From Candidatus Nanoanaerosalina archaeon (GTDB lineage Archaea; Nanohalarchaeota; Nanosalinia; Nanosalinales; Nanoanaerosalinaceae), in NCBI GenBank assembly GCA_022729275.1, contig JALDAH010000013.1, forward strand, positions 1 through 21,003: a stretch of 21,003 nucleotides of DNA, written 5' to 3'. How positions within the stretch are numbered: position 1 is the first letter of the stretch; each line of letters begins with the position of its first letter. Positions 14,540-20,916 of the stretch are shown in pieces. The notes under the pieces are model-generated. The model saw only the letters and a program-made list of their open reading frames with translations. It made no database searches and had not been told where the DNA came from. Made by a program: the position numbers and the translations under genes.

Positions 14540-15712
14540 ATGTCGAAGATTTCACTTCCTCTTGAAAGATTGAACGAAGTTCTCGATGGAGGAGTTGAGG
14601 ATGGCTCCAATGTACTTATTCTTGCAGATCTGGTTGTTAATAAGATGAAATTCGGTTCTTCATTGATCAATTACCGTCTGGGAGAGGATGATAATATAAT
14701 ATACTTCATAAACAATAAACTGCCGGTGTATGCCAGAAAAGGTATTGCAGGTCACGATGGCAAAGAGGAAAATGTAGCGTTTATCGATGGTTTTTCATCA
14801 ACTATAGAAAAGAAATCAGATTCTGAATACGTTATAGAATCTAAATTAACAGAAGATAAGAAAAAATACATCCAAGAGTCTATGGAAGTTGTTAATGAAG
14901 CTATTAGCGATATGGAAGGATGGGGAAGCTCATTTATACTTGATTCTGTTGATTCATGGGTCGGACATTGGGATGCACTAGAAGAATTTCTTGAAGGTGT
15001 TAAGGGAAGTCTTGAAAGGACTAATACTGTTGGATACTATCTTTTCCCCAATCTGGGTTTCGGAGAGGAAAATGGAGACAACCTGGACAGACTTAAAGAT
15101 ATGTTTGATTATGTTATCCATCTAAAGGGTATAGAGAGGAAAGGAATTACTCTCAAATATGCTGATGTTATAAAACCTGAGGTCGAGGACAAGATTCCCT
15201 TTGACATAACTCCCAGGGGACTGGTCACCTATATACCGAAGATACTGGTGACAGGTCCATACAATGCAGGAAAATCAACTGCTGTCAGGACCATGTCGGA
15301 GTCCTCTGTTTCTGTTGACAGGCTTGGTACCACTGTTTCACTTGATCATGGAAGTGTCAAGAAAAGAGGTATCAAGACAGATGTTTTTGGGACTCCTGGA
15401 CAGGAAAGGTTTGACTGGGCCATGGATTTCCTTGGAAAATCTATATTCGGTTCATTTCTGGTTGTTGATTCCAGGAATCCGAGGTACGATAGATTGAAGG
15501 ATATGCATGACAGTCTTGAGGACAAGGATGTACCTACTATTGTTTTAGCTAACTTCCAGAACAAGGAAGAGGCTCTTCCTCCTGAGACAATTGAGGAGGA
15601 ACTTGGCATAGAAACCATAGGTGTGGATGCACTGCATGGTGAAAACATGGATGAGGCTATCGACAAATTATTTAATAAGATTTTGAGCCAACATTCGTGG
15701 TATTATACCTGA
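14540..15712 (+). CDS. Degenerate RecA/KaiC-like domain fused to an Arf-like small GTPase
   Basis: 390 residues in two parts. Residues 1 to about 225 have the strand order of KaiC/RAD55-type ATPases (NVLILADL, NIIYFINNK, VAFIDGFSS, SSFILDSVDSW), but the Walker A loop is missing: LADLVVNKMKFG stands where GxxGxGKT would be. Residues 230-390 are a small GTPase: P-loop GPYNAGKST (239-247), switch-I Thr in GTTVS, and DVFGTPGQERF (281-291) with the Gln of Arf/Ras/MglA enzymes. The guanine-specificity motif reads NFQN (338-341) where Arf has NKQD. No signal or membrane segment. A Roadblock gene follows 58 bp downstream on the same strand, as in MglA/MglB pairs. I infer a nucleotide-dependent switch; the partner or target is unknown. 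Confidence 0.85.
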   Translation: MSKISLPLERLNEVLDGGVEDGSNVLILADLVVNKMKFGSSLINYRLGEDDNIIYFINNKLPVYARKGIAGHDGKEENVAFIDGFSSTIEKKSDSEYVIESKLTEDKKKYIQESMEVVNEAISDMEGWGSSFILDSVDSWVGHWDALEEFLEGVKGSLERTNTVGYYLFPNLGFGEENGDNLDRLKDMFDYVIHLKGIERKGITLKYADVIKPEVEDKIPFDITPRGLVTYIPKILVTGPYNAGKSTAVRTMSESSVSVDRLGTTVSLDHGSVKKRGIKTDVFGTPGQERFDWAMDFLGKSIFGSFLVVDSRNPRYDRLKDMHDSLEDKDVPTIVLANFQNKEEALPPETIEEELGIETIGVDALHGENMDEAIDKLFNKILSQHSWYYT

Positions 15713-15770
15713 GAAGGTTTATGTATCGAAAAACTTTATCAATATCAAATGTTTATATCAAGGTGTACGG

Positions 15771-16136
15771 ATGAAAAGTAAAGAAGAGAAATTGAAGGAA
15801 CCACTGGACAACATAAAAGACATCAAAAATGTTAAGGGTGCTGCGGTGGTTAGAAGGGACGGTTTGTTGATCGTTTCAAACCTGCCGCAAGACATTGAAG
15901 CCGACCAACTAGCAGCTATGACCGCTTCTACAGTTGGTTCTGGAGAAACAGCTTCTGATACTCTTTCCATAGGAGATGTTAAACAGGTAACTGTTGAATC
16001 AGATCATGGAAAGTTGATATCGACGGGTGCAGGAGATGAAGGAATACTCACTGTCCTTACAGATGCTGATGTCAATATGGGTCTTGTGTTAGTAGAGATG
16101 AAGAAAGCGGTCAAGAAGGTTAAGAGGACTCTTTAG
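15771..16136 (+). CDS. Roadblock/LC7 domain protein (MglB-like)
   Basis: A 121-residue single-domain protein with the Roadblock pattern. An N-terminal helix is followed by VKGAAVVRRDGLLIVSNLPQD (strand-turn-strand around residues 22-40), a long helix (DQLAAMTASTVGSGETASDTL), then GDVKQVTVESDHGKLISTGAGDEGILTVLTDADVNMGLV and a basic C-terminal helix. Roadblock proteins dimerise and bind small GTPases as activating or scaffold partners, for example MglB with MglA and Ragulator with Rag. Its position directly after an Arf-like GTPase on the same strand makes that GTPase the probable partner. GGTG lies at 15762-15765, 5 bp from the ATG, so translation from a shared transcript is plausible. It ends 5 bp from the convergent nreA gene. 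Confidence 0.9.
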   Translation: MKSKEEKLKEPLDNIKDIKNVKGAAVVRRDGLLIVSNLPQDIEADQLAAMTASTVGSGETASDTLSIGDVKQVTVESDHGKLISTGAGDEGILTVLTDADVNMGLVLVEMKKAVKKVKRTL

Positions 16137-16141
16137 ATTTC

Positions 16142-17377
16142 TCAACCAAATTTTTCCAGTGATCGCTGGGTACCTCTTAACATCTTGGAGCGTGACCTGA
16201 CTAATCTCGTCTCTAATAAGATCTTTTCAAGTACTTTTTCTGAAGCTTTACTAAAGCTTTCGAATTTTTCGTGTTCATTGAAAGCATCCTGAACGGTTTC
16301 TCTTATCACCCAGACACCTAGTGGCGCCCAGTATTTGTCAGTGACCTCTCTGATTACAAGCACCTTGGACTGTCTTTTTATTCTGTTCAAGTACTCGGCC
16401 ACACCCAGCCTGGTGGCGTAATATGCTCCCGCAGTTTCCTTGGCATAACTTTTTCTTCCATTGAAATTCTCATAGTTGGAGTTTATGAAGGCTTTCTTTC
16501 CGGGATTCCAGACAGAGCCGCTGCCCTTGATCTCCACCAGTTCGTACTCCCACTTCCCGGGCGTTATAATGATATGAAAGTGGTTTCCGTTATAGCTGTT
16601 GTAAAAGTATCGTGTTTCACCTATTTCCTGAAAGTCTTTTATGTCGTCTCGTATCTTCTTGGATACCATGTCATCCACAGCGGTTATAGACCACCTCGTG
16701 GGCACCATCCTTCTGTTCTCCTCTTTTCCAAGAAGCCCCGCTGAAAGTATCCTTTGAATACCGTATGTGTCTATACCTTTACTGTAAAGATAATTAGCAG
16801 CATCTTCAGCTTTCCAATCATCGTCATCAACGGTTTTCTCGACCGCCCTTGAAGTTGAAGGGTTCTCAGCTAGTTTTATTTTCTCTATGTTTTCCGATGG
16901 CCCGAAAGGTGTAGTTCCTTTTGAGAAGTTGAGGTGGAACTTCGGTTTTTTCTTGAGATCTATCTCAAGGTCAACGGGTTTTTTGGCCATCGCTATCTCC
17001 TTCGCATAGTCTGAAAATTTTTTGGTTTCCTCAACTTTCACTTTTTCTCTTGAATTGACAAGGTTGGATCTTAGTCCAAGAACTTCTTCTATTCTGCTTT
17101 GTTCTTTATACCACTTGACAGGCGAATCGTATTTTTCGGCATCCTTCCTTTTTTCCACAGGTGAGAGTATTCCTGCATTTACCTTTGGATAACCGTACCT
17201 TCCCACAAAAATCGTTGGAGGGGTTGAACCGAAAAAAGATTTCTTTATGTCTTTTTTTGAGGGAGATAACTCTCTGTGTTTTCGATACACCCGTGCCTCC
17301 AGATATTTACGCCTTTCTCTCGGATTCATCCTGGAGAGTTTTTCGTCGGATATATCTTTTTCTCTTTTAAATTTCAC
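16142..17377 (-). CDS. nreA: Nre family DNA repair protein (NreA) with C-terminal PIP box
   Basis: A 411-residue protein with the family hallmarks: GSTPPTIFVGRYGYPKVNAGIL near residue 49, TPFGPSENIEKIKL around 155, a central RMVPTRWSITAVDD (TRW) block, HFHIIITPGKWEYELVEIKG, and KVLVIREVTDKYWAPLGVWVIRE near the end. Nre proteins protect archaea from DNA damage and NreA binds PCNA. The last eight residues QRSLEKFG are a classic PIP box. There is not one cysteine in the protein, so the N-terminal Cys cluster seen in some family members is absent. The start is GTG (17375-17377); no ATG lies before the conserved part other than Met17. It follows the membrane-protein gene by 13 bp and may be co-transcribed with it. 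Confidence 0.93.
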   Translation of the reverse strand: MKFKREKDISDEKLSRMNPRERRKYLEARVYRKHRELSPSKKDIKKSFFGSTPPTIFVGRYGYPKVNAGILSPVEKRKDAEKYDSPVKWYKEQSRIEEVLGLRSNLVNSREKVKVEETKKFSDYAKEIAMAKKPVDLEIDLKKKPKFHLNFSKGTTPFGPSENIEKIKLAENPSTSRAVEKTVDDDDWKAEDAANYLYSKGIDTYGIQRILSAGLLGKEENRRMVPTRWSITAVDDMVSKKIRDDIKDFQEIGETRYFYNSYNGNHFHIIITPGKWEYELVEIKGSGSVWNPGKKAFINSNYENFNGRKSYAKETAGAYYATRLGVAEYLNRIKRQSKVLVIREVTDKYWAPLGVWVIRETVQDAFNEHEKFESFSKASEKVLEKILLETRLVRSRSKMLRGTQRSLEKFG

Positions 17378-17390
17378 AGAAATTAATTAA

Positions 17391-18158
17391 CTACAAGTCA
17401 TTTAAATTTAAGTTCACTCCATCCAGATCAGCTTTCTTTGCAGATAAAAGAAGCGAAGGATTGATTATCAGGACGTAAACGTTTATTATAGCATATATGA
17501 TCCTGAAAACAAAGTACCCGGCAATTCCTATGCTCCTAAAAACCCCTTCTAGCATTATAGTCACGATTAAAAGACTGAAAGTGATAACTGTAAGAACAGC
17601 TATTATACCTTTAAGCTGGTTTGAAGCTTTGAAACCATCCTTAAGATTTTGTTTAAAGTTTTTTTCTCCAATTATAACTGATGTAGGAGCTAAGTACGAG
17701 ATAACAAACACAGAGAACAGTGTGGCAAGTAACCATCCGGTTCCCAGATATATAAATGCTAGAGAATCTTTAGCTATACCCTGCTGGAAAAAGAAGAAAC
17801 CGGGTAAGGATACTCCTATGGCAAGTGAGATGGTGATGATCATCGAACCCAGAGAGTGCGGTATCTTGAAAAAACCTTGTTTGAACGCCTTCTTCATGCA
17901 GAAATCGTTTTTATCCCAGAGTTGAACCATCATGATGTATGAATTGAAAATCCAGATATGGACCGGTGTCAACAGAGCCCATACGACTAAAAGTGGCCAA
18001 ACCTCTGAAAAAGTTGTTTCTAAAGGGTTAACCAGTAGATTAGCCAGGTAAAGCCAGAGAAAACTGAAAACTAGGTTCTCCAGTATCTTAGGGAGGAATA
18101 TTTTGGGTCTGTTCCTCAAGAGTTTGAGAGAATTTTTGAGGACCTTGAAAATTCCCAT
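17391..18158 (-). CDS. Polytopic membrane protein, unknown function
   Basis: 255 residues with about six hydrophobic helices. A basic amphipathic N-terminus (MGIFKVLKNSLKLLRNRPKIFLPKIL) leads into the first helix. Later segments include VWPLLVVWALLTPVHIWIF, SMIITISLAIGVSLPGFFFF and IIAVLTVITFSLLIVTIML. Cytoplasmic loops carry FKQGFFK and NFKQNLKDGFKASNQLKG, repeated basic helix-like stretches before membrane segments. This is the general layout of DUF4013-type archaeal membrane proteins, but no specific motif confirms it. It is divergent from the RecA-like gene at 18212 across only 53 bp, and upstream of nreA on the same strand. No transport or enzyme signature is visible. Confidence 0.8.
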   Translation of the reverse strand: MGIFKVLKNSLKLLRNRPKIFLPKILENLVFSFLWLYLANLLVNPLETTFSEVWPLLVVWALLTPVHIWIFNSYIMMVQLWDKNDFCMKKAFKQGFFKIPHSLGSMIITISLAIGVSLPGFFFFQQGIAKDSLAFIYLGTGWLLATLFSVFVISYLAPTSVIIGEKNFKQNLKDGFKASNQLKGIIAVLTVITFSLLIVTIMLEGVFRSIGIAGYFVFRIIYAIINVYVLIINPSLLLSAKKADLDGVNLNLNDL

Positions 18159-18173
18159 ATATCAAATAGTTTT

Positions 18174-18190
18174 GATAATTTTTTTATATC
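18174..18190. promoter_or_regulatory. Shared bidirectional TATA element
   Basis: GATAATTTTTTTATATC lies midway in the 53-bp gap between divergent ATGs at 18158 (minus) and 18212 (plus). Its centre is about 26-30 bp from each, so one AT block could serve both directions with leaderless transcripts. It is nearly self-complementary. No second TATA box fits either gene. Confidence 0.55.
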
Positions 18191-18211
18191 TCGGATAACT
18201 CACCTTCTGTT

Positions 18212-18766
18212 ATGGATATGGAAGATTTTTCTGTTTCAGACCTTGATGGAGATGTGTTTCTTGTGCTCGTTGACTACAATGATTTCAGGGATGTGGCCGA
18301 CTGCATGACAAAAAAGTTGCAGGATAATGGTCTGGAAGGTATTTTTTTCAATGCTGACAGGGACTTCTCAACCCTGAAAAATGAGTTAGATTACAGAGAT
18401 ATAGACACCAGGAGACTATGTTTCATAGATGTAGTATCTAAGATGAGAAACACGGATGAAGAGTTAGAGAGAACCAAATTCATCGATTCGCCAACAGCAT
18501 ACAACGACATAAACCTTGCGTTCTCCAATTTTTATCAGAAAGAAGACATAGACTTTGTTTTACTTGATTCATTCACTTCTTATCTTCTCTATGGCGACCT
18601 AAGACCTATAGGCAACTTTGTGAACAAGATGGCAGAAAAAGCGAAAAAGTTCGGGGCCAAGTTTATCATCATAGCAATGGAACCACAGCTCGAGGAAAAA
18701 GTGGTGGAAAAACTGGAGAGCATATGTGATAATTCATTCGACTTCGACAACATAATATACGAATAA
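18212..18766 (+). CDS. Stand-alone degenerate RecA/KaiC-like protein
   Basis: 184 residues with the fold order of the N-terminal part of the protein at 14540: DVFLVLVDYNDF (strand 1 without a Walker A loop), GIFFNADRD, RLCFIDVVSKMRNTDEEL, PTAYNDINLAF, DFVLLDSFTSYLLYGD (Walker-B-like strand with Asp) and KFIIIAMEP. The same FIDxx(S) and (I/V)LDS motifs occur in the GTPase fusion, so the two probably share ancestry and perhaps a role. Without a P-loop it is not expected to hydrolyse ATP and may act as a protein-interaction module. It is acidic and soluble with no membrane helix. Its leaderless start fits the shared TATA element at 18174-18190. It ends 4 bp from the convergent zinc-ribbon gene. 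Confidence 0.75.
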   Translation: MDMEDFSVSDLDGDVFLVLVDYNDFRDVADCMTKKLQDNGLEGIFFNADRDFSTLKNELDYRDIDTRRLCFIDVVSKMRNTDEELERTKFIDSPTAYNDINLAFSNFYQKEDIDFVLLDSFTSYLLYGDLRPIGNFVNKMAEKAKKFGAKFIIIAMEPQLEEKVVEKLESICDNSFDFDNIIYE

Positions 18767-18770
18767 AACG

Positions 18771-19040
18771 TTATCCAGGTCCTTTTACCTTGTTACCTGA
18801 TCCTTTGAGCTTTCTTATGAGTGAAGATGTCTCACATTCTGAACATTTAATGTAGTAGGGTCTATTAGGCATCTCTTTCTCTCCTTCCTGTTCTTCTCCG
18901 CAGTAAGGACATTTCATGGTGTACTTGAAGTTTTCATTGTCGTAGGAAAACATCTTGATCCATCCTGTCATTTCTCCATCATCGTCAGGTAGTTTTCTGT
19001 TTGTAGCGTATTCTATTTTGTCGTAGTCTATGTCTTCCAT
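18771..19040 (-). CDS. Small zinc-ribbon protein
   Basis: 89 residues. The core has two knuckles, CPYC (KYTMKCPYCGEEQEG) and CSEC (YYIKCSECETSS), separated by about 20 residues, a typical zinc ribbon with beta strands on each side. The N-terminal 35 residues are acidic and the C-terminal tail is basic (RKLKGSGNKVKGPG), which may contact nucleic acid. The minus-strand TATA-like AATATTTTTATTC (about 19062-19074) is about 27 bp upstream of the ATG at 19040, giving it its own leaderless promoter despite lying 56 bp after the ThiI-like gene. Specific family not recognised. Confidence 0.8.
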   Translation of the reverse strand: MEDIDYDKIEYATNRKLPDDDGEMTGWIKMFSYDNENFKYTMKCPYCGEEQEGEKEMPNRPYYIKCSECETSSLIRKLKGSGNKVKGPG

Positions 19041-19096
19041 AAAAAATTCTTACAAACCCTTGAATAAAAATATTGTCCTTTCCACACTTAGAAGTA

Positions 19097-19867
19097 TTAT
19101 CCGACTTTATGTCTCTTGTAGTCCCAGTAACTCTTGAGAGCCTCTTCTTCAGTTTCCTCATCAACAGGATTCACTATATCGTTATCAAGTTTCTCTATGG
19201 ATCCTTTAGCAATTTTTTTGGTATCATAGAGATCTGATGTTTTCCTTAAAGCTTCATCCACTTTTTCATCTCGGAACACCACAAGTTTGGACCTTGGATT
19301 GTACTCCTTGATCGTCTCCATACCCTCCCTCACCGAACCAGGATCTTTCCCTGTATAGACTGGCACAACGTTTTTACCTTTTATGGATAACAGGACGCCT
19401 GCAAGAGCGTCTATACGGTCCTCTAATCTGAGAACTACTGTGTCGTCATAACCAATGGGTTCGCCGCCAACACCTTCAAATTTCCGTGAGAAAATCTTTA
19501 TTTTTCCGTTTTCACCCTCTTGAAGATTTAAATCGACTTTTTCCGCCTCCGAGTCGTGTTTATCCGATTCTTCTAGTAAATCCTGGACATCTTTCCTTGA
19601 GACTTCGAAACATTTCTTTCCTTCGAACATCCCTTCGATTTTTTCAGAAATCGCTTCGGCTTCATTTTTGGACTCGACAAACACCAATATTTCCTTTATT
19701 CCCGGGATGAAACCCATTTTGTCCACTAGTTTTGGGATTTCATATTCTTCCACATCGTAGATCAGGGAACTTCTGTTATCAGGGTTTTCACCCGTTTTTT
19801 CTCTAATCCTTTTCTCCAACAACTCCTTTTTCTCTGTTGAAGGTATTATCTCAACTTTCATCTCCAT
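19097..19867 (-). CDS. ThiI-like protein with a lost PP-loop
   Basis: 256 residues. The order matches ThiI: an N-terminal ferredoxin/THUMP-like part (VEEYEIPKLVDKMGFIPGIKEILV, about 39-62), then VDLNLQEG...KIKIFSRKFEGVGGEPIGYDDTVV (about 111-145) and LAGVLLSIKGKNVVPVYTG (about 155-173). These align without gaps to the usual VDL...GLPVGTSGKVLLLLSGGIDSPVAAYLLMKRG segment of ThiI. Where ThiI has the ATP-binding SGGxDS loop, this protein has LEDRID (148-153), so adenylation of tRNA U8 is not expected. It is about 120 residues shorter than standard archaeal ThiI and also lacks an obvious catalytic CxxC. It may bind RNA without modifying it. TATA-like CTATTTAAAAAG (19891-19902) fits the ATG at 19867. 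Confidence 0.75.
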   Translation of the reverse strand: MEMKVEIIPSTEKKELLEKRIREKTGENPDNRSSLIYDVEEYEIPKLVDKMGFIPGIKEILVFVESKNEAEAISEKIEGMFEGKKCFEVSRKDVQDLLEESDKHDSEAEKVDLNLQEGENGKIKIFSRKFEGVGGEPIGYDDTVVLRLEDRIDALAGVLLSIKGKNVVPVYTGKDPGSVREGMETIKEYNPRSKLVVFRDEKVDEALRKTSDLYDTKKIAKGSIEKLDNDIVNPVDEETEEEALKSYWDYKRHKVG

Positions 19868-20022
19868 CTTTCCAAAGAATTCTCCGGGAACTTTTTAAAT
19901 AGTTAGATATTTTTGGATTTTAAGGTGTTCTATCAATTTTAAGGTTTTATAAGAGGTTTTCAGGCTGGAATGGTATGATATAAAAACCTTTTTTTCGAAT
20001 TAGTGGTTGTTGCAGAGGTATT

Positions 20023-20096
20023 GGGTCGGTGGTCTAGTTGGTTATGACGTCGCCCTTACAAGGCGAAGATCGGAGGTTCGAATCCTCCCCGACCCA
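20023..20096 (+). tRNA. tRNA-Val(TAC)
   Basis: A 74-nt cloverleaf without intron. Acceptor GGGTCGG with CCGACCC is perfect. The anticodon stem TCGCC/GGCGA holds the loop CTTACAA (anticodon TAC), the T-arm is GGAGG-TTCGAAT-CCTCC and the discriminator is A at 20096. No CCA is encoded. TATAAAAAC at about 19979-19987 is a likely promoter, and tRNA-Thr follows after 30 bp, so the two may share a transcript. Confidence 0.96.
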
Positions 20097-20126
20097 TTCC
20101 AGACCAAAATTAAGGTTTGTATTGAA

Positions 20127-20323
20127 GCCCCGATGGCTTAGTCTGGTATAGCGGCCGACTTGTAAGTTCAGCACTACAGACTTTCCAAAAGTCCTGTAGA
20201 CTGTTTTTGAGCATCATTACCCGATATGATGAGCCCTTTAGTTTTTTTCCGTATGGGCGATGATATAGAATCGGAGAGATCCAAGGTATCGGCAGGCCCC
20301 GGGTTCAAATCCCGGTCGGGGCT
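20127..20323 (+). tRNA. tRNA-Thr(TGT) with a 123-nt intron
   Basis: Acceptor GCCCCGA (20127-20133) with TCGGGGC (20316-20322), discriminator T at 20323. Anticodon stem GCCGA (20154-20158) pairs with TCGGC (20289-20293); the anticodon TGT lies at 20161-20163. The T-arm is CCGGG-TTCAAAT-CCCGG. Spliced loop: CTTGTAA. No CCA encoded. The mature tRNA is 74 nt after removal of 20165-20287. Confidence 0.94.
20165..20287 (+). other. tRNA-Thr intron, 123 nt, with canonical bulge-helix-bulge
   Basis: Inserted between positions 37 and 38. CTTG (20159-20162) pairs with CAAG (20282-20285), giving 3-nt bulges TAA and GTA cut after their second base. Inside lie three hairpins: CTACAG/CTGTAG with an inner ACTT/AAGT, CATCAT/ATGATG, and GCCC/GGGC. 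Confidence 0.9.
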
Positions 20324-20331
20324 TTTTTTTT
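20323..20331 (+). terminator. T9 run after tRNA-Thr
   Basis: Nine T directly at the 3' end of tRNA-Thr; the first T is its discriminator base. Poly-T is the usual archaeal termination signal. Confidence 0.7.
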
Positions 20332-20417
20332 GCATTTCAATCCCCTCAACATGGTTCTGAGTTCTTATCCAAAATACCTGTAACTGTTTTTTAAAGTTAA
20401 GATTCTCTTTATAAATC

Positions 20418-20648
20418 ATGTCTGAGAAACATGGTGTTCCGGCTATCCTGTCCATTTTTGTACCTGGTTTGGGACAGCTGGTTAAGGGAGATATATTGAA
20501 AGGACTATTTTTCATGGCAATATTTGTCTTTTTCCCTTTCTTGCTTATAGGAGGGGTTATAGCAAGCAGAACACTGTCTTCAGGTTTACCTTTCTTTTTG
20601 GGCCCCGTACTTTACATCTATAATATATATGATGCCTACAACAACTAG
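20418..20648 (+). CDS. Small membrane protein (TM2/DUF5683-like)
   Basis: 76 residues: VPAILSIFVPGLGQLVKGDILKGLFF, a hydrophobic hairpin, then FFLGPVLYIYNIYDAYNN. The PGLGQ-x-x-KG motif followed by two to three membrane segments and the closing YNIYDAY are typical of small archaeal and bacterial TM2/DUF5683-like membrane proteins, whose function is unknown. The ATG at 20418 is needed to include the conserved start. The sequence TTTTTTAAAG (20388-20397) is about 26 bp upstream and would give a leaderless mRNA; the TATAAAT at 20410 is too close to act for this start. Complete. Confidence 0.8.
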   Translation: MSEKHGVPAILSIFVPGLGQLVKGDILKGLFFMAIFVFFPFLLIGGVIASRTLSSGLPFFLGPVLYIYNIYDAYNN

Positions 20649-20916
20649 AAGATTCCTGTATTTTTCGACCGATGCATCTATAGAAAAATAGGACAATTCC
20701 CTTTATCGAGGACAATTTTTTTTTGATAATAAAAGCGTTTGATTTTCCTCTTTTTTTTAGAAAATACTTCAAAAAACTATTACAACAAGATTAACTGAGA
20801 CCAAGATTTTTTGGATTATCCTAATTTTTTAAACCTTTCAGTTTTTTTACAGGTTTGATTATAGATTTCTCCGTGAAGGTCATACGTTTTAAACCAGCAT
20901 CAACAACTTTAATCCA
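20649..20916. other. Intergenic region with T-runs and the ATPase promoter
   Basis: The longest gene-free stretch in the window (268 bp). T-runs at 20716-20724 (nine T) and 20751-20758 (eight T) could end the upstream transcript. AGGACAATT occurs twice (20690-20698 and 20709-20717). CGTTTTAAACC near 20885-20895 is a TATA-like element about 27 bp before the ATPase start. No other ORF, RNA gene or longer repeat seen. Confidence 0.5.

Noticed and set aside
20220..20240. ATGATGA in the tRNA-Thr intron as a C/D-box guide RNA
   Set aside because: It looks like box C, but no CTGA box D exists in the intron, and the sequence is explained as one side of a CATCAT/ATGATG hairpin.
20174..20515. Minus-strand frame over the tRNA-Thr intron
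   Set aside because: It runs through a tRNA and the start of the small membrane protein gene; no recognisable protein content.
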